Origin: Frankia nepalensis | GTDB taxonomy: Bacteria > Actinomycetota > Actinomycetes > Frankiales > Frankiaceae | NCBI RefSeq assembly: GCF_016786325.1 | Contig: NZ_JADWYU010000196.1 | Span: 1 to 64,000, forward strand | Length of the DNA stretch: 64,000 nucleotides | Direction of reading: 5' to 3' | Shown: positions 28,790-38,104 of the stretch, in pieces | How positions within the stretch are numbered: the stretch's first letter is position 1 | Layout of the letters: the number at the start of each line of letters is the position of its first letter | The notes under the pieces: generated by a model | What the model saw: the letters and a program-made list of their open reading frames with translations, nothing else | Told to the model about the DNA's origin: nothing | Databases searched by the model: none | Position numbers and translations under genes: made by a program

Positions 28790-29434
28790 GTGAAGCTGGC
28801 GATGGGCACCCGGGAGGTCTTCGACGCGGAGAGCCTGCTCGAGGAGTACCTGGGACCGCGCAAGCGCGGCCTGCGCTACGCCTATCCCTACTACGACGGA
28901 CTGGTCACCAACGACGACCCTGACCTGCTCTGCACCGGGGACCTGCTCGCGCCCTGCCTGCTTGGCGTCAACGTCGACGTCGACCGGCTGCACACCCTGA
29001 CCGCGCTGCTGCCGCTGCTCCAACGAGCGCTCGACAAGCTGCCCCCGGGGATCGAGCTCATCGAGGCCGACGACGTCACCCTCGACCTGGTGGCCGCGCT
29101 GTACGACCCGCTGGACGACCCCGACGTCTCCGACCGCGACGTCAAGGGCTCGCTCATCGCCAAGGTGCTGCACCGCAAGCGTCCCGGGCTCGTCCCGCTG
29201 TTCGACTCGAAGGTGCGGATCTTCTACCAGCACGAGAACTGCGTCCCGGCGGCACCGAAGGACGGCCGTTCCTGGCGCCAGTACATGCAGCTGCTGGTGC
29301 GGGCCATGCAGTACGACCTGCGCGAGAACGCCGAGGAGTTCCAGCGCCTGGGCACCCTCGTCCCGGACGGCGGCCCTCGGGTCACCCCCCTGCGGATGCT
29401 CGACGTCGTGGTCTGGATGAGCAGCGCGGTCTGA
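28790..29434 (+). CDS. Conserved hypothetical protein (DUF6308-like)
   Basis: Function unknown. The 214-residue soluble product starts at GTG 28790 with AGGAGC close upstream. It opens with MKLAMGTREVFDAESLLEEY and contains RYAYPYYDGLVTNDDPDLLC, LIAKVLHRKRPGLVPLFDSKV and a C-terminal RMLDVVVWMSS. The pattern of a helical protein ending with a conserved RxLDVxxWM motif recalls the actinobacterial DUF6308 family, a recollection rather than a search result. It stands alone before the ABC operon. Confidence 0.65.
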   Translation: MKLAMGTREVFDAESLLEEYLGPRKRGLRYAYPYYDGLVTNDDPDLLCTGDLLAPCLLGVNVDVDRLHTLTALLPLLQRALDKLPPGIELIEADDVTLDLVAALYDPLDDPDVSDRDVKGSLIAKVLHRKRPGLVPLFDSKVRIFYQHENCVPAAPKDGRSWRQYMQLLVRAMQYDLRENAEEFQRLGTLVPDGGPRVTPLRMLDVVVWMSSAV

Positions 29435-29477
29435 GCCCGCGGCCCGCCGTGTCCGCACGAGTGAGCTTTCGGACAGC

Positions 29478-30473
29478 ATGACTGTTCGGAACGGCCCGGA
29501 CGTACTGGAGAATGGCCGGGTGTGCAGCTTCGCCGTCCGGGGACTGACCCGTCGGCATCGGACCGGGGATCGAGTCGTGGTCGCCAACGACCACATCGAC
29601 CTTGATGTCCCCCGCGGCGAGGTGTTCGGGATCCTGGGGCCCAACGGGGCGGGGAAGACGACGCTGGTACGGCAGCTGATGGGGCTGCTGCGGCCAGACG
29701 AGGGCAGCATCGAGCTGTTCGGGCACGACGTGGTGGCCCGACCCGACCTGCCCGCCCGGCTCGTCGCCTATCTTGGCCAGAGCGACCTCGCGCTGACCGA
29801 CCTGCCGGTGGCGACGGCGGTGGAGACCACCGGTCGGATGCGCGGCCTGTCGAAGGTGGCGGCCCGGGCCGAACGGGACGCGGTGCTCGCCGAGCTGGAA
29901 CTCGGTGAGGTCGCCGACCGGCCCCTGGGCCGGATCTCCGGTGGCCAGCGCCGTCTGGCCTGCGTCGCGACCACGCTCGTCGGCGCCCGGCCGGTGCTGG
30001 TCCTCGACGAGCCGACGACCGGGCTCGACCCGCGCAGCCGGCGCGCGGTCTGGACGGCGTTGCGGCGTCGGCGCGACGAGGCCGGCGTGACGGTCGTCCT
30101 GATCACCCATAACGTGCTGGAGGCGGAGACGGTGCTCGACCGGGTCGCGGTGCTCGAGGCCGGCCGGGTGATCGCCTGCGACACTCCGGGTAGGCTGAAG
30201 GCGCTGGTCGACGCGGATGTTCGCCTCGAGCTCGCCTGGCGCGAGGAACCCCCGCCCGACGACCCGACGGTGCGCTGGCTCAGCCAGGGCGCGAGCCGCG
30301 CCGGCCGGCGCTGGACGGTGCGCATGCCGGCGGATCAGGCCCGCGAGGCGCTGGCCATGCTCACCACCGGCCCGGCGTTCGCCGCGCTCGACGACTTCAG
30401 CCTGGCCACGCCGTCCCTGGAAGACGTCTACCTGTCGCTCGGCGGCACCGCCCGCGACCTGGAGCGCGCATGA
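29478..30473 (+). CDS. ABC transporter ATP-binding protein (ABC-2 type exporter)
   Basis: Cytoplasmic ATPase that powers the permease encoded next. The 331-residue product has Walker A GILGPNGAGKTTL, the ABC signature RISGGQRRL, Walker B VLVLDEPTTGLDP and the switch histidine in VLITHN. A C-terminal domain of about 110 residues is typical of drug/lipid exporters of the DrrA type. ATG start at 29478. The stop (30471-30473) is 40 bases from the permease start. Substrate cannot be read from sequence. Confidence 0.9.
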   Translation: MTVRNGPDVLENGRVCSFAVRGLTRRHRTGDRVVVANDHIDLDVPRGEVFGILGPNGAGKTTLVRQLMGLLRPDEGSIELFGHDVVARPDLPARLVAYLGQSDLALTDLPVATAVETTGRMRGLSKVAARAERDAVLAELELGEVADRPLGRISGGQRRLACVATTLVGARPVLVLDEPTTGLDPRSRRAVWTALRRRRDEAGVTVVLITHNVLEAETVLDRVAVLEAGRVIACDTPGRLKALVDADVRLELAWREEPPPDDPTVRWLSQGASRAGRRWTVRMPADQAREALAMLTTGPAFAALDDFSLATPSLEDVYLSLGGTARDLERA

Positions 30474-30513
30474 TCCTGACCCGCCCGTTCACTCGCCCAG
30501 GGCAGGTGCATCC

Positions 30514-31506
30514 GTGACCGTGACCCGCTATGCGGCGCAGGGGCCTCCGGCACTCGGGGTTCCGGCCGGCCCCGGGGTTCCGCCCCAGCCGGCGGAGCCG
30601 ATCGGGGAGGGCCGGGAACCGGTCCGGCAGGCCGTCGGCGGCCAGCCCGCCGAGCTCTCGGGCCTTGCCGCGCCCGACGGCCGGCCCGGGCTCGGGGCCA
30701 CCGTCGCCGCGGCGGCGGGGCTGGCGCCGGCGGGCCTGGGGGTGGTCCCCGCGGTGCCGGACCGCACGCCGTTCCCGGCGGCGTTCGCCGCCGTCTACCG
30801 TGGCCAGATCGCCCGCGGCAAGGTCGCCCGGATGCCGCTGATGTTCGTCGCCACGCTGCAGTCCGTCGGCATTCTCGCGCTGCTGCGCGGCGTCGTGGAC
30901 ATCGACGACGCCGCGATCTGCGCCCAGGTCGTCGCGGGCTGCACGGTGCTCGTGGTCGCGTTCGTCGCGCTCAACCTCCTCGCCCAGCGGTTCGGCGCGC
31001 TGCGCGCCGCCGGCGCGCTCGACTACTACCTGACGCTGCCCGTCCCTGGCTCGGCCGTCGTGCTTGGCACCGCCGCGTCCTACGCGACGTTCGCCGTCCC
31101 CGGTGTCGTCGTCACCGCGGTCACCGGCGCGCTGATGTTCGACCTGCCGCTGTCCGGGCTGTGGGTGCTCGCTCCGGTGGCGCTGCTGGCGGGCGCGAGC
31201 CTCGCCGGCATCGGCGCCGCCTTCGGCCTGCTCGCGCCGCGTCCCGAGCTCGCCACGATCGCCGGCCAGCTCGGGATGAGCGTCGTGCTCTTCGCCGGGA
31301 TCATCCCGGCGGACCGGCTGCCCGGCATCGGCTGGCTGGCGCGCGACCTGCTGCCCAGCAGCTACGCCGTCGACGCCCTCAGCGCGACGTTCCTGCCGGC
31401 GGCCCGCTGGGCGACCGTCGCCCTCGACCTGGGGGTGTGCGCGCTGGTCGCCCTCGTCACGCTGGCCGCCGCGGCGGCGGCGCTGCGCCGGGCGGGCACG
31501 GCGTGA
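30514..31506 (+). CDS. ABC-2 type transporter permease
   Basis: Membrane half of the exporter. GTG 30514 is chosen because AGGGCAGG stands about eight bases upstream and it follows the ATPase gene; the frame is open from 30217. After a Pro/Gly-rich N-terminal stretch of about 85 residues, six hydrophobic segments are visible, including VATLQSVGILALLRGV, VVAGCTVLVVAFVALNLLA and a C-terminal DLGVCALVALVTLAAAAAAL. The conserved LPSSYAVDALSA segment fits the DrrB/ABC-2 group. The stop overlaps the next gene as GTGA. Confidence 0.86.
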   Translation: MTVTRYAAQGPPALGVPAGPGVPPQPAEPIGEGREPVRQAVGGQPAELSGLAAPDGRPGLGATVAAAAGLAPAGLGVVPAVPDRTPFPAAFAAVYRGQIARGKVARMPLMFVATLQSVGILALLRGVVDIDDAAICAQVVAGCTVLVVAFVALNLLAQRFGALRAAGALDYYLTLPVPGSAVVLGTAASYATFAVPGVVVTAVTGALMFDLPLSGLWVLAPVALLAGASLAGIGAAFGLLAPRPELATIAGQLGMSVVLFAGIIPADRLPGIGWLARDLLPSSYAVDALSATFLPAARWATVALDLGVCALVALVTLAAAAAALRRAGTA

Positions 31507-32465
31507 CCGGCGCGCTCGGCCCGACCGTCCCCGGCGGCCAGGACGGCGACGGCGACGGCGACCAGGACGAGCTCGACGACCCGGGCGGGCCCGGCGGCGA
31601 CGGGTTCGGCGGCCACGCCGGGCCTGGCGGCACGGCGACGGACGCGCGCGGGCATCGTGCTCACCGGCGGCTCCCCGTGTTCCTCGGCCACCTCGACCCT
31701 GGCCTGCGGGCCGGATTGGTCTGCCTGCTGGGGCTGACGCTCGCGGGGCCCCTGCTGGGCCTGCTGTGGGCGGCCGTCTCACCCCGCCTCGACCTGACCG
31801 CCGCCATCAGCGGCAGCGAGACGGCCTTCGCCGCGCAGGGCGACATCGACGCGACCTTCGGGTTCATCTGCCTCGGGGCGGGCGTCGTCGCCGGGCTGCT
31901 GGCCCGCTGGCGCGCGGCGGACGCCGGCTGGCCGGTGCCGGTAGCGCTCGGCCTCGGCGGCGGCGCCGGCTCGCTGATCGCGGGAGCGGTCGGGCACGCG
32001 ATCCGCTCGCCGGACGTGCTGGACAAGCTGCCAGACGGCGCGAACGACTACGTCATCGATCTGGTCGACATGAAGGTCCGCGCCCCTGGGCTGTATCTGG
32101 TGCTTCCGGTCGTCGCGCTGCTGGTGCTCGCGCTGACGCTGTGGCTGCCGGCGCCGTGGCCGCCGCGCCGCCGCGCGAGCCGGACACCGCCCGAGGAGCA
32201 GGAACCGGACGCGGTGTTCGCCACCGCGTCGGCCTTCCGACCGGTCGCCCACCTGCCGATGTCGACAGCGTTGGACGACCCGGCCGTGACCGTCAACCCG
32301 AGCGGGCCCCCCGTCGCCGGCGCGACGCCGAACGGGGCGAGCCCTCACGGGTCCACCAACGCCTCCGCGAACGGGAGCGGCTCCGACGGCGCCGGCCCGG
32401 ACGACCCGGCTTCGAGCGGCGCCCCCGGCCCTCCCGGCGAGCACGGCCGGCGGATGCCAGGCTGA
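31503..32465 (+). CDS. Four-helix membrane protein of the ABC operon
   Basis: Unknown function. The GTG start at 31503 overlaps the permease stop, so it is coupled to the exporter. Of 320 residues, about 60 at the N-terminus are Gly/Asp-rich. Four hydrophobic segments follow (LVCLLGLTLAGPLLGLLWAA, GFICLGAGVVAGLLA, VALGLGGGAGSLIAGAVG, LVLPVVALLVLALTLWLP). Between helices 1 and 2 lies a loop with ETAFAAQGDIDATFGF. A disordered Ser/Asn/Gly tail of about 100 residues ends the protein. The layout resembles actinobacterial DUF2567-type proteins, which I cannot confirm. Confidence 0.7.
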   Translation: MTGALGPTVPGGQDGDGDGDQDELDDPGGPGGDGFGGHAGPGGTATDARGHRAHRRLPVFLGHLDPGLRAGLVCLLGLTLAGPLLGLLWAAVSPRLDLTAAISGSETAFAAQGDIDATFGFICLGAGVVAGLLARWRAADAGWPVPVALGLGGGAGSLIAGAVGHAIRSPDVLDKLPDGANDYVIDLVDMKVRAPGLYLVLPVVALLVLALTLWLPAPWPPRRRASRTPPEEQEPDAVFATASAFRPVAHLPMSTALDDPAVTVNPSGPPVAGATPNGASPHGSTNASANGSGSDGAGPDDPASSGAPGPPGEHGRRMPG

Positions 32466-32487
32466 CCGCGCCCCGACCGGGGTTCCT

Positions 32488-33369
32488 CTAGGAGACCTGG
32501 AACGAGCGGCGGGACAGGCCCCACATGGTGCCGACGATCGTGGTCGTGACCGGCTGGCCCGGGTCGGTGGCCGCGCCGAGGGTGACGAACAGCGGGACGA
32601 AGTGCTCGACCGTCGGGTGCGCGTACGGCATCCCCGGCGCCTTCGCCTGGTAGGCGGCGAGCTCGTCGACGTCGCCGTGGTCGAGCGCGTCGGCCGCCCA
32701 GGCGTCGAAGTCGCGCGACCAGCCGGGCACCCTGCCGGTCAGCATCGCCTCGCGCAGGAACGGCAGCCCATGCGTCATGAAGCCCGAGCCGATCACCAGC
32801 ACGCCCTCGTCGCGCAGGGGCCGCAGCCGCTTCCCCAGCTCCAGCAGCGAGCCCGGGTCGCTGCTCGGCAGGCTCAGCTGCAGCACGGGCACGTCCGCCA
32901 GCGGGTACATCACCTTCAACGGCACCCAGGCCCCGTGGTCCAGGCCGCGGCGCCGGTCCTCGTGCACCGCGGGGCTCCCGGCGGCGGCGAGGGTCGCCCT
33001 GACCCGACCGGCCAGCCGGCCGGCGTCGGGTGTCGGGTACTTCAGCTCGTAGTAGCGGCGGTCGAAGCCGCCGAAGTCGTAGACCAGCGGCGTGCGCGCC
33101 ATGGACGCGGACAGGCGCGCCGGCGCCTGCTCCCAGTGCGCGCTGACGATCAGGATCGCTCGTGGCTTGGGCAGCGCCGTGGCCCAGGCCAGCAGCTCGT
33201 CCATCCAGGGCCCGTCGTCGAACAGGGGCGGCGCGCCGTGGCTGACGAACAGGGCCGGCAGCGCGCCGTCGGCGGGCGTCCAGGCGCGGTGGGATCTGCT
33301 GGTCGCGACCGCCCCACCGATGAAGGCGTCGAACGCCCCGGCCGGCACGTCGGGGAAGCGGGAACTCAT
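32488..33369 (-). CDS. LigB/DODA-type extradiol ring-cleavage dioxygenase
   Basis: Class III extradiol dioxygenase of the 4,5-DOPA dioxygenase (YgiD) type, which opens catechol rings using a metal ion. ATG 33369 has AGGAGG 11 bases upstream; the frame is open to 33513. The 293-residue product shows the metal and catalytic histidines in FVSHGAPPL, IVSAHWE, GLDHGAWVPL and HPTVEHFVPLF. It is convergent with the ABC operon. The substrate is unknown; HpaB-type hydroxylation encoded about 14 kb away would make catechols, but no direct link is shown. Confidence 0.85.
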   Translation of the reverse strand: MSSRFPDVPAGAFDAFIGGAVATSRSHRAWTPADGALPALFVSHGAPPLFDDGPWMDELLAWATALPKPRAILIVSAHWEQAPARLSASMARTPLVYDFGGFDRRYYELKYPTPDAGRLAGRVRATLAAAGSPAVHEDRRRGLDHGAWVPLKVMYPLADVPVLQLSLPSSDPGSLLELGKRLRPLRDEGVLVIGSGFMTHGLPFLREAMLTGRVPGWSRDFDAWAADALDHGDVDELAAYQAKAPGMPYAHPTVEHFVPLFVTLGAATDPGQPVTTTIVGTMWGLSRRSFQVS

Positions 33370-33923
33370 GACGTCGGTCGTCCTCCTGTTCGAGCTGCCC
33401 GGACGGGGCAGGCCAGAGGCCAGCCGCGCGGGTCGGGCCACCTCACGCGGGCGCAATGGTCGTGAGCGCCATGGTGAGCCCCCGCGCGTCGGTGGGTTTG
33501 GTGCTGCCAGCACACAGGTGCCGGGCGCGGCGTCTCTGGCCCGCCCTGGTCGAGGCGCTCCGCGTGATCGTTACTTGGTGTGACACAGCCGGACCATTCG
33601 CGTCGGTCAGGCCGTTTCGGCCGGTCGCCGACGGGTCGCGCGGCGCGGCGGCGGCGCACGAGGCGCTCGCCGGCCGCGCTCACGGCCGGTGCTCGCGGGC
33701 CGCTGTCCCGCGAAAGACAGCGCGCGGGCGCCGGCTGATGCGGTGGCCGCGCCGCCAGGCTGTTAGGTTCCGGTCAGTCCGGCGCACATCGGGTGTCGGC
33801 CGAGGGTGCGACCATAAGGGCGGTCGCGGCCGCGGCCTGGCCACCGGGGCGGCCGCGGCGCGGGCGGAGGCCCGGGCCGGGCGCCGGACCAGGCCGGATC
33901 ACAGGGCGGGCGGGAGGTACAGC
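33370..33923. other. Divergent spacer before the TerD-AIM24 cluster
   Basis: About 550 bases without a convincing gene, though a frame is open from 33456 into the next gene. A TAGGTT hexamer near 33765 is a possible -10 for the TerD-AIM24 gene. Otherwise I see nothing. Confidence 0.4.
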
Positions 33924-35504
33924 GTGGTCACGCAGTTCGATCGGGGACAGAAGAGCCAACTGTCCGCGATCACGCAGGGTACCGATCTCTACATCGGTAT
34001 CCAGATCAACGCCCCGGGCACCAGCTGGGACATCTCCTGCTTCGGGCTCGACGCGGCCGACCGGCTCTCCGACGACCGGTACTTCGTGTTCTTCAACCAG
34101 CCCAAGTCGCCGGAGGGCTCGATCCAGCAGCTCGGCGCGCAGTCGGGCGACACCGAGTCGTTCCGGCTCACCCTCGACGCGGTGCCCGCCTCGATCCACA
34201 AGCTGTCGTTCTGCGCGGCGCTGGACGGCACCGGGAACGCGAGCTCCATCGCCTCCGGCTACTTCCGGATCGTCGTCGGCGGCCAGGAGGTGATGCGGTA
34301 CTCCTTCTCCGGGGCCGACTTCACCGCCGAGCGCGCCGTCATAATCGGCGACGTCTACCGCAAGGGCGTGTGGCGGGTCGCGGCGAACGGGCAGGGTTTC
34401 GCCGGCGGGCTCGCCGAGCTGATCCGTTCCTTCGGCGGCGAGGTCGCCGACGAGGCTCCGCCGGCCCCGCCGCCGGCCGCTCCCGGCTTCGCGCCGCCGC
34501 CGCCGGCCCCGGCGCCGGCCCCGGGCTTCGCGCCTCCGCCGCCGTCGCCCTCCCAGGCCAAGCCGCCGATGCCGCCGGCCGTTCCGCCGGCCCCGCCCGT
34601 GCCGCAGGCTCCGCCGGCGCCTGCCTACGGCCAGCCGGCGGCGCCCGGCTACGGGCAGCCGGCTCCCGGACACGCACCCGGCGGTCCCGGCTTCGCCCAG
34701 CCGCCCGCGCCGCACCAGCCCCCGGCGCCGCACCAGCCTCCGGCGGGCCCCGGTTACGGGCAGCCGGCGGCCGCGCCGGCCGCGGCCGGGTACCCGGCGC
34801 CCTACCCGATGGCCGAGCCGCTGCCGTCCCAGGTGCAGCCGGTGCCGCCGGGCGCGATGAACAGCCTCAGCCCGTACCGGGAGGCGCAGGCGACCGGCCG
34901 CTGGAGCGCCCAGAACGGCAAGATGGTCAAGGTCACGCTCGGTCCAGAGGCGCTCGCGCTGCGTGGTTCGATGGTCGCCTATCAGGGCAACGTCGACTTC
35001 GACTACAAGAGCGGCGGGATCCGCGGCCTGATCGAGGAGAAGCTCACCGGCCAGGGCCTCAAGCTGATGACCTGCCGGGGCCAGGGCGAGGTTTTCCTCG
35101 CTCAGGACGCCGCGGACCTGCACATCGTCGAGCTGGCCCAGGGCCAGTCGCTGTGCGTCAACACCAAGAACGTGCTGGCGATGGACGCGACGATCCGCAG
35201 CGAGGTGAAGCGGATCGAGAGCCCCGGCATCCCCGGCGGCGGGTTCTTCCACTTCGAGCTGGCCGGCCCCGGCGCGATCGTCGTGATGACCAAGGGCACA
35301 CCGATGACGCTGGGCGTGCAGGGCCCGACGTTCGCCGACATGAACGCCCTCGTTGCCTGGACCACCGGCATGCGGGTGAGCGTGAACACCCAGGTCCGGG
35401 TGTCCCGACAGATCTACCACGGGGCTACCAACGCCGAGACGTTCGCGCTGCAGTTCATGGGCTTCGCCGGTCACTTCGTCGTCGTCCAGCCGTACGAGGT
35501 GTAG
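33924..35504 (+). CDS. TerD-AIM24 fusion protein with proline-rich linker
   Basis: GTG 33924 has GGGAGG at 33912-33917. The 526-residue product has an N-terminal TerD domain (about residues 1-180) with YIGIQINAPGTSWDISCFGLD, LSDDRYFVFFNQPKSPEGSI and VYRKGVWRVAANGQGF. TerD domains bind calcium and belong to tellurite/stress-response systems. A Pro/Ala/Gly-rich linker of about 130 residues with PAPGYGQP-like repeats follows. The C-terminal AIM24 domain has GSMVAYQGNVDFDYK and LTGQGLKLMTCRGQGEVFLA. It heads a run of three AIM24 genes. The linker suggests a flexible scaffold; function is unproven. Confidence 0.85.
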   Translation: MVTQFDRGQKSQLSAITQGTDLYIGIQINAPGTSWDISCFGLDAADRLSDDRYFVFFNQPKSPEGSIQQLGAQSGDTESFRLTLDAVPASIHKLSFCAALDGTGNASSIASGYFRIVVGGQEVMRYSFSGADFTAERAVIIGDVYRKGVWRVAANGQGFAGGLAELIRSFGGEVADEAPPAPPPAAPGFAPPPPAPAPAPGFAPPPPSPSQAKPPMPPAVPPAPPVPQAPPAPAYGQPAAPGYGQPAPGHAPGGPGFAQPPAPHQPPAPHQPPAGPGYGQPAAAPAAAGYPAPYPMAEPLPSQVQPVPPGAMNSLSPYREAQATGRWSAQNGKMVKVTLGPEALALRGSMVAYQGNVDFDYKSGGIRGLIEEKLTGQGLKLMTCRGQGEVFLAQDAADLHIVELAQGQSLCVNTKNVLAMDATIRSEVKRIESPGIPGGGFFHFELAGPGAIVVMTKGTPMTLGVQGPTFADMNALVAWTTGMRVSVNTQVRVSRQIYHGATNAETFALQFMGFAGHFVVVQPYEV

Positions 35505-35577
35505 GGCCCATGCGACCAGGGCGGCAGACCCAGACCAGGCAGATCCAGATGAGGCAGACGAGGCAGGGGAGCGGGCC

Positions 35578-36255
35578 GTGTTCGGAACGCTGACGCAGAA
35601 CTATGGCCCGACCCCGATCATGGACCGGATGAGCAAGCACGGATCCAAGATCGCAAAGGTGGTCATGCAGCCTGGCATGGACCTGTTCTGCCGGGTCGGT
35701 TCGATGATCGCCTACGAGGGTCTGATCGACTTCAACGCGCAGCCGCCGCAGCTCGGCCGGATGGCGGCCTCGTGGGCCACCGGCGAGGGCGTGCCGCTGA
35801 TGACCGCCACCGGGCAGGGCCTGCTCTACCTTGCCGACTACGGCAAGGAGGTCATCGTCCTGCAGATGTCCAACGAGGCGCTGTCGGTCAACGGGAAGAA
35901 CATCCTCGCGTTCGATGCCCATCTTCAGTGGAACATCGAGAAGGTGCGCGGCGTCAGCATGCTGTCCGGCATGGGCATGTTCAACGTGGTGCTCCGCGGC
36001 AGCGGCTGGGTGGCGCTGACCTCCAAGGGCAACCCGGTCATGCTCGACACCCGCGAGGCGCCGACCTTCGTCGACACCGACGCCCTCGTCGCGTTCACCG
36101 AGGGCCTGCGGGTCGAACCCCGGCGCACCGCCCGGCTCGGCGGCCTGATCGGCCGCGGCTCCGGCGAGGCGTTCCAGCTGGGCTTCTCCGGTCAGGGCTT
36201 CGTCGTCGTGCAGCCCAGCGAGGACGAGCGCCCGACCTTCTCGGTGCGAGGCTGA
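35578..36255 (+). CDS. AIM24-family protein (single domain)
   Basis: Stand-alone AIM24 domain of 225 residues from GTG 35578. Shared features with its neighbours are GSMIAYEGLIDFN, ATGQGLLYLADYGKEVIVL, SVNGKNILAFDAHLQWNIEK and a final GQGFVVVQPSE. AIM24 is a beta-rich fold named after a yeast mitochondrial protein; the bacterial role is unknown. It lies 73 bases after the TerD fusion gene and 64 before the third member, so the three are probably one operon. Confidence 0.85.
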   Translation: MFGTLTQNYGPTPIMDRMSKHGSKIAKVVMQPGMDLFCRVGSMIAYEGLIDFNAQPPQLGRMAASWATGEGVPLMTATGQGLLYLADYGKEVIVLQMSNEALSVNGKNILAFDAHLQWNIEKVRGVSMLSGMGMFNVVLRGSGWVALTSKGNPVMLDTREAPTFVDTDALVAFTEGLRVEPRRTARLGGLIGRGSGEAFQLGFSGQGFVVVQPSEDERPTFSVRG

Positions 36256-36319
36256 TCCGGATGACCACCCTCGCGCCCCCGCCCGCCGACCTGATCGTGG
36301 CTGGAAGGACGACGTCGTC

Positions 36320-37534
36320 ATGAGCTACCCGCCGCAGCCCGGTCAGGGCTACCCGCCTCAGCAGCCTGGTCAGGGCTACCCGCCCCAGCCTGGTCAGGGC
36401 TATCCGCCTCAGCAGCCCGGTCAGGGCTATCCGCCCCAGCAGCCTGGCTACCCGCAGCCCGGGGCTCCGGGCGGCTACCCGCCCCAGCCGGGGGGCCCCG
36501 GCTACCCGCCCCAGCCGGGAGGCCACGGCCCGATGCCCGGCGCTCCGGGCGGCTACCCGCCGGGCGGGATGCCTCCCGGCGCCCCCGGCATGCCGCCGGG
36601 CGCCCCGGGGATGCCAGGCGGCATGCCTGGTGCTCCGGGCGCCCCCGGGGGGATTCGCAGCTCGCTGCTGAACAACCCCGAGGTGACCTCGAACGAGCGG
36701 TTCGCGTTGCAGAACGGCAAGATGCTCAAGGCGACGCTCGGCGCACAGGGCATGCGGGAGTTCTACGCCCGCGCGGGCTCGATGGTCGCCTACCAGGGCG
36801 GAGCGACCTTCGACTCCCACTGGGAGGGCTGGGCAAGCCACCTGCGCCGCCACTTCACCGGCGGCGAGGGCCTGAACCTGATGAAGGTCGCCGGCCAGGG
36901 CGCCGTCTACCTCGCCTACCAGGCCCAGGACATCCACATCCTGGACATCTCCAGCGACCCGTTGACGATCGACGGGCGCAACGTGCTCGCCTTCGACCGC
37001 GACCTGCAGTGGGATGTCGTGCGCATCGACACCCAGGTGGGCATCGCCGGCGTCGGCAACTACCAGATCGAGCTGCGCGGTCAGGGCAAGGTCTGCATGT
37101 GCACGACCGGCGCGCCGCTGGTCATGCACGTGACCCCGATGAACTACTACTTCGCGGACGCGGACGCGGTCGTCGGCTGGTCGTCGAGCCTGCAGGTCTC
37201 GATGCAGGCGGCGGTGACGTCGTCGTCGGCGTGGCGGCCGCGTGGCAACACCGGCGAGAGCTGGCAGATGCAGTTCTCCGGCGACGGCTACGTCGTCATC
37301 CAACCGAACGAGCTGATGCCCCCGTACAACGCCCTCGCCGGCACCGACATGGCCGGCCGTTTCGGCCTCGGCCAGCAGGGCTTCGGCGGCAACCAGCTCG
37401 GCGGCCACGGCCAGGGGGGCCACGGCCAGGGCGGCATGGGCGGCCTGTTCGGTGGTGGCGGCCACGGGCAAGGCGGTATGGGCGGGCTGTTCGGCGGGGG
37501 TGGTGGCCACGGCCGTGGTGGCCTGTTCGGTTAG
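36320..37534 (+). CDS. AIM24-family protein with PGQGYPPQ repeats and glycine-rich tail
   Basis: The 404-residue product starts at ATG 36320. It opens with about 110 residues of PGQGYPPQ and PGAPGG repeats (nt 36329-36650), a composition seen in proteins that sit at membranes or phase-separate. The AIM24 domain (about residues 115-330) has GSMVAYQGGATFDSHWEGW, IDGRNVLAFDRDLQWDV and GDGYVVIQPNE. The tail is rich in Gly and His with GGHGQGGMGGLFGGG repeats. It is the third AIM24 member of the cluster. Confidence 0.85.
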   Translation: MSYPPQPGQGYPPQQPGQGYPPQPGQGYPPQQPGQGYPPQQPGYPQPGAPGGYPPQPGGPGYPPQPGGHGPMPGAPGGYPPGGMPPGAPGMPPGAPGMPGGMPGAPGAPGGIRSSLLNNPEVTSNERFALQNGKMLKATLGAQGMREFYARAGSMVAYQGGATFDSHWEGWASHLRRHFTGGEGLNLMKVAGQGAVYLAYQAQDIHILDISSDPLTIDGRNVLAFDRDLQWDVVRIDTQVGIAGVGNYQIELRGQGKVCMCTTGAPLVMHVTPMNYYFADADAVVGWSSSLQVSMQAAVTSSSAWRPRGNTGESWQMQFSGDGYVVIQPNELMPPYNALAGTDMAGRFGLGQQGFGGNQLGGHGQGGHGQGGMGGLFGGGGHGQGGMGGLFGGGGGHGRGGLFG

Positions 37535-37715
37535 GACCCGCCAGAGCTGACGTCGCCGGCCTGGGCCGTTCATCGCCCGGGCGACGAACCGGACGCTGTC
37601 CAGCGACGACCCGGCGCCATCGGCGCCGGGCCGTCCGTCTCCGGACATCGGGGTTCGGTGTGGCGTGGACAGCCGACATAGGTGGATCAGACCGGCGGCC
37701 CGATACGGTCGGCGC

Positions 37716-38042
37716 ATGGTCGCCGCCCTGTATCTCACTCTGGCCATCGGGCTGGAGATCGTCGCCACGTCCGCGCTGCGCCAGTCGGACGGTTTCACGA
37801 GGCTCTGGCCGACGGTGCTGGTCGCGACCTGCTATCCCGTGTCGTTCTACCTGCTGTCGCTCGCTCTGCGCACGATCTCGCTCGCGGTCGCGTACGCGAT
37901 CTGGTCCGGCGCGGGCACCGCTGTCATCGCCGCCATCGGGGTGATCGCATACCAGGAGCACATGAACGCCCTCAAGGCCGCCTGCCTGGCCCTCATCGTC
38001 CTAGGCGTTGTCGGTCTCCAGTTCAGCGGCACCCACCGCTGA
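37716..38042 (+). CDS. Small multidrug resistance (SMR) efflux protein
   Basis: Four-helix proton-coupled exporter of cationic compounds, working as a dimer. From ATG 37716 the product is 108 residues, close to EmrE's 110. It begins MVAALYLTLAIGLEIVATSA, with the essential membrane glutamate in helix 1. It continues with YPVSFYLLSLALRTISLAVAYAIWSG, here split by loops, and LALIVLGVVGLQFSG. The frame is open from 37665, but the family N-terminus fits 37716. It stands alone. Confidence 0.9.
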   Translation: MVAALYLTLAIGLEIVATSALRQSDGFTRLWPTVLVATCYPVSFYLLSLALRTISLAVAYAIWSGAGTAVIAAIGVIAYQEHMNALKAACLALIVLGVVGLQFSGTHR

Positions 38043-38104
38043 TCCGCCGGGCTCCGCGAACGGCCCGCGGTGGGGTGACGGCTCGCCAGGCTGACGCCCT
38101 CGGC

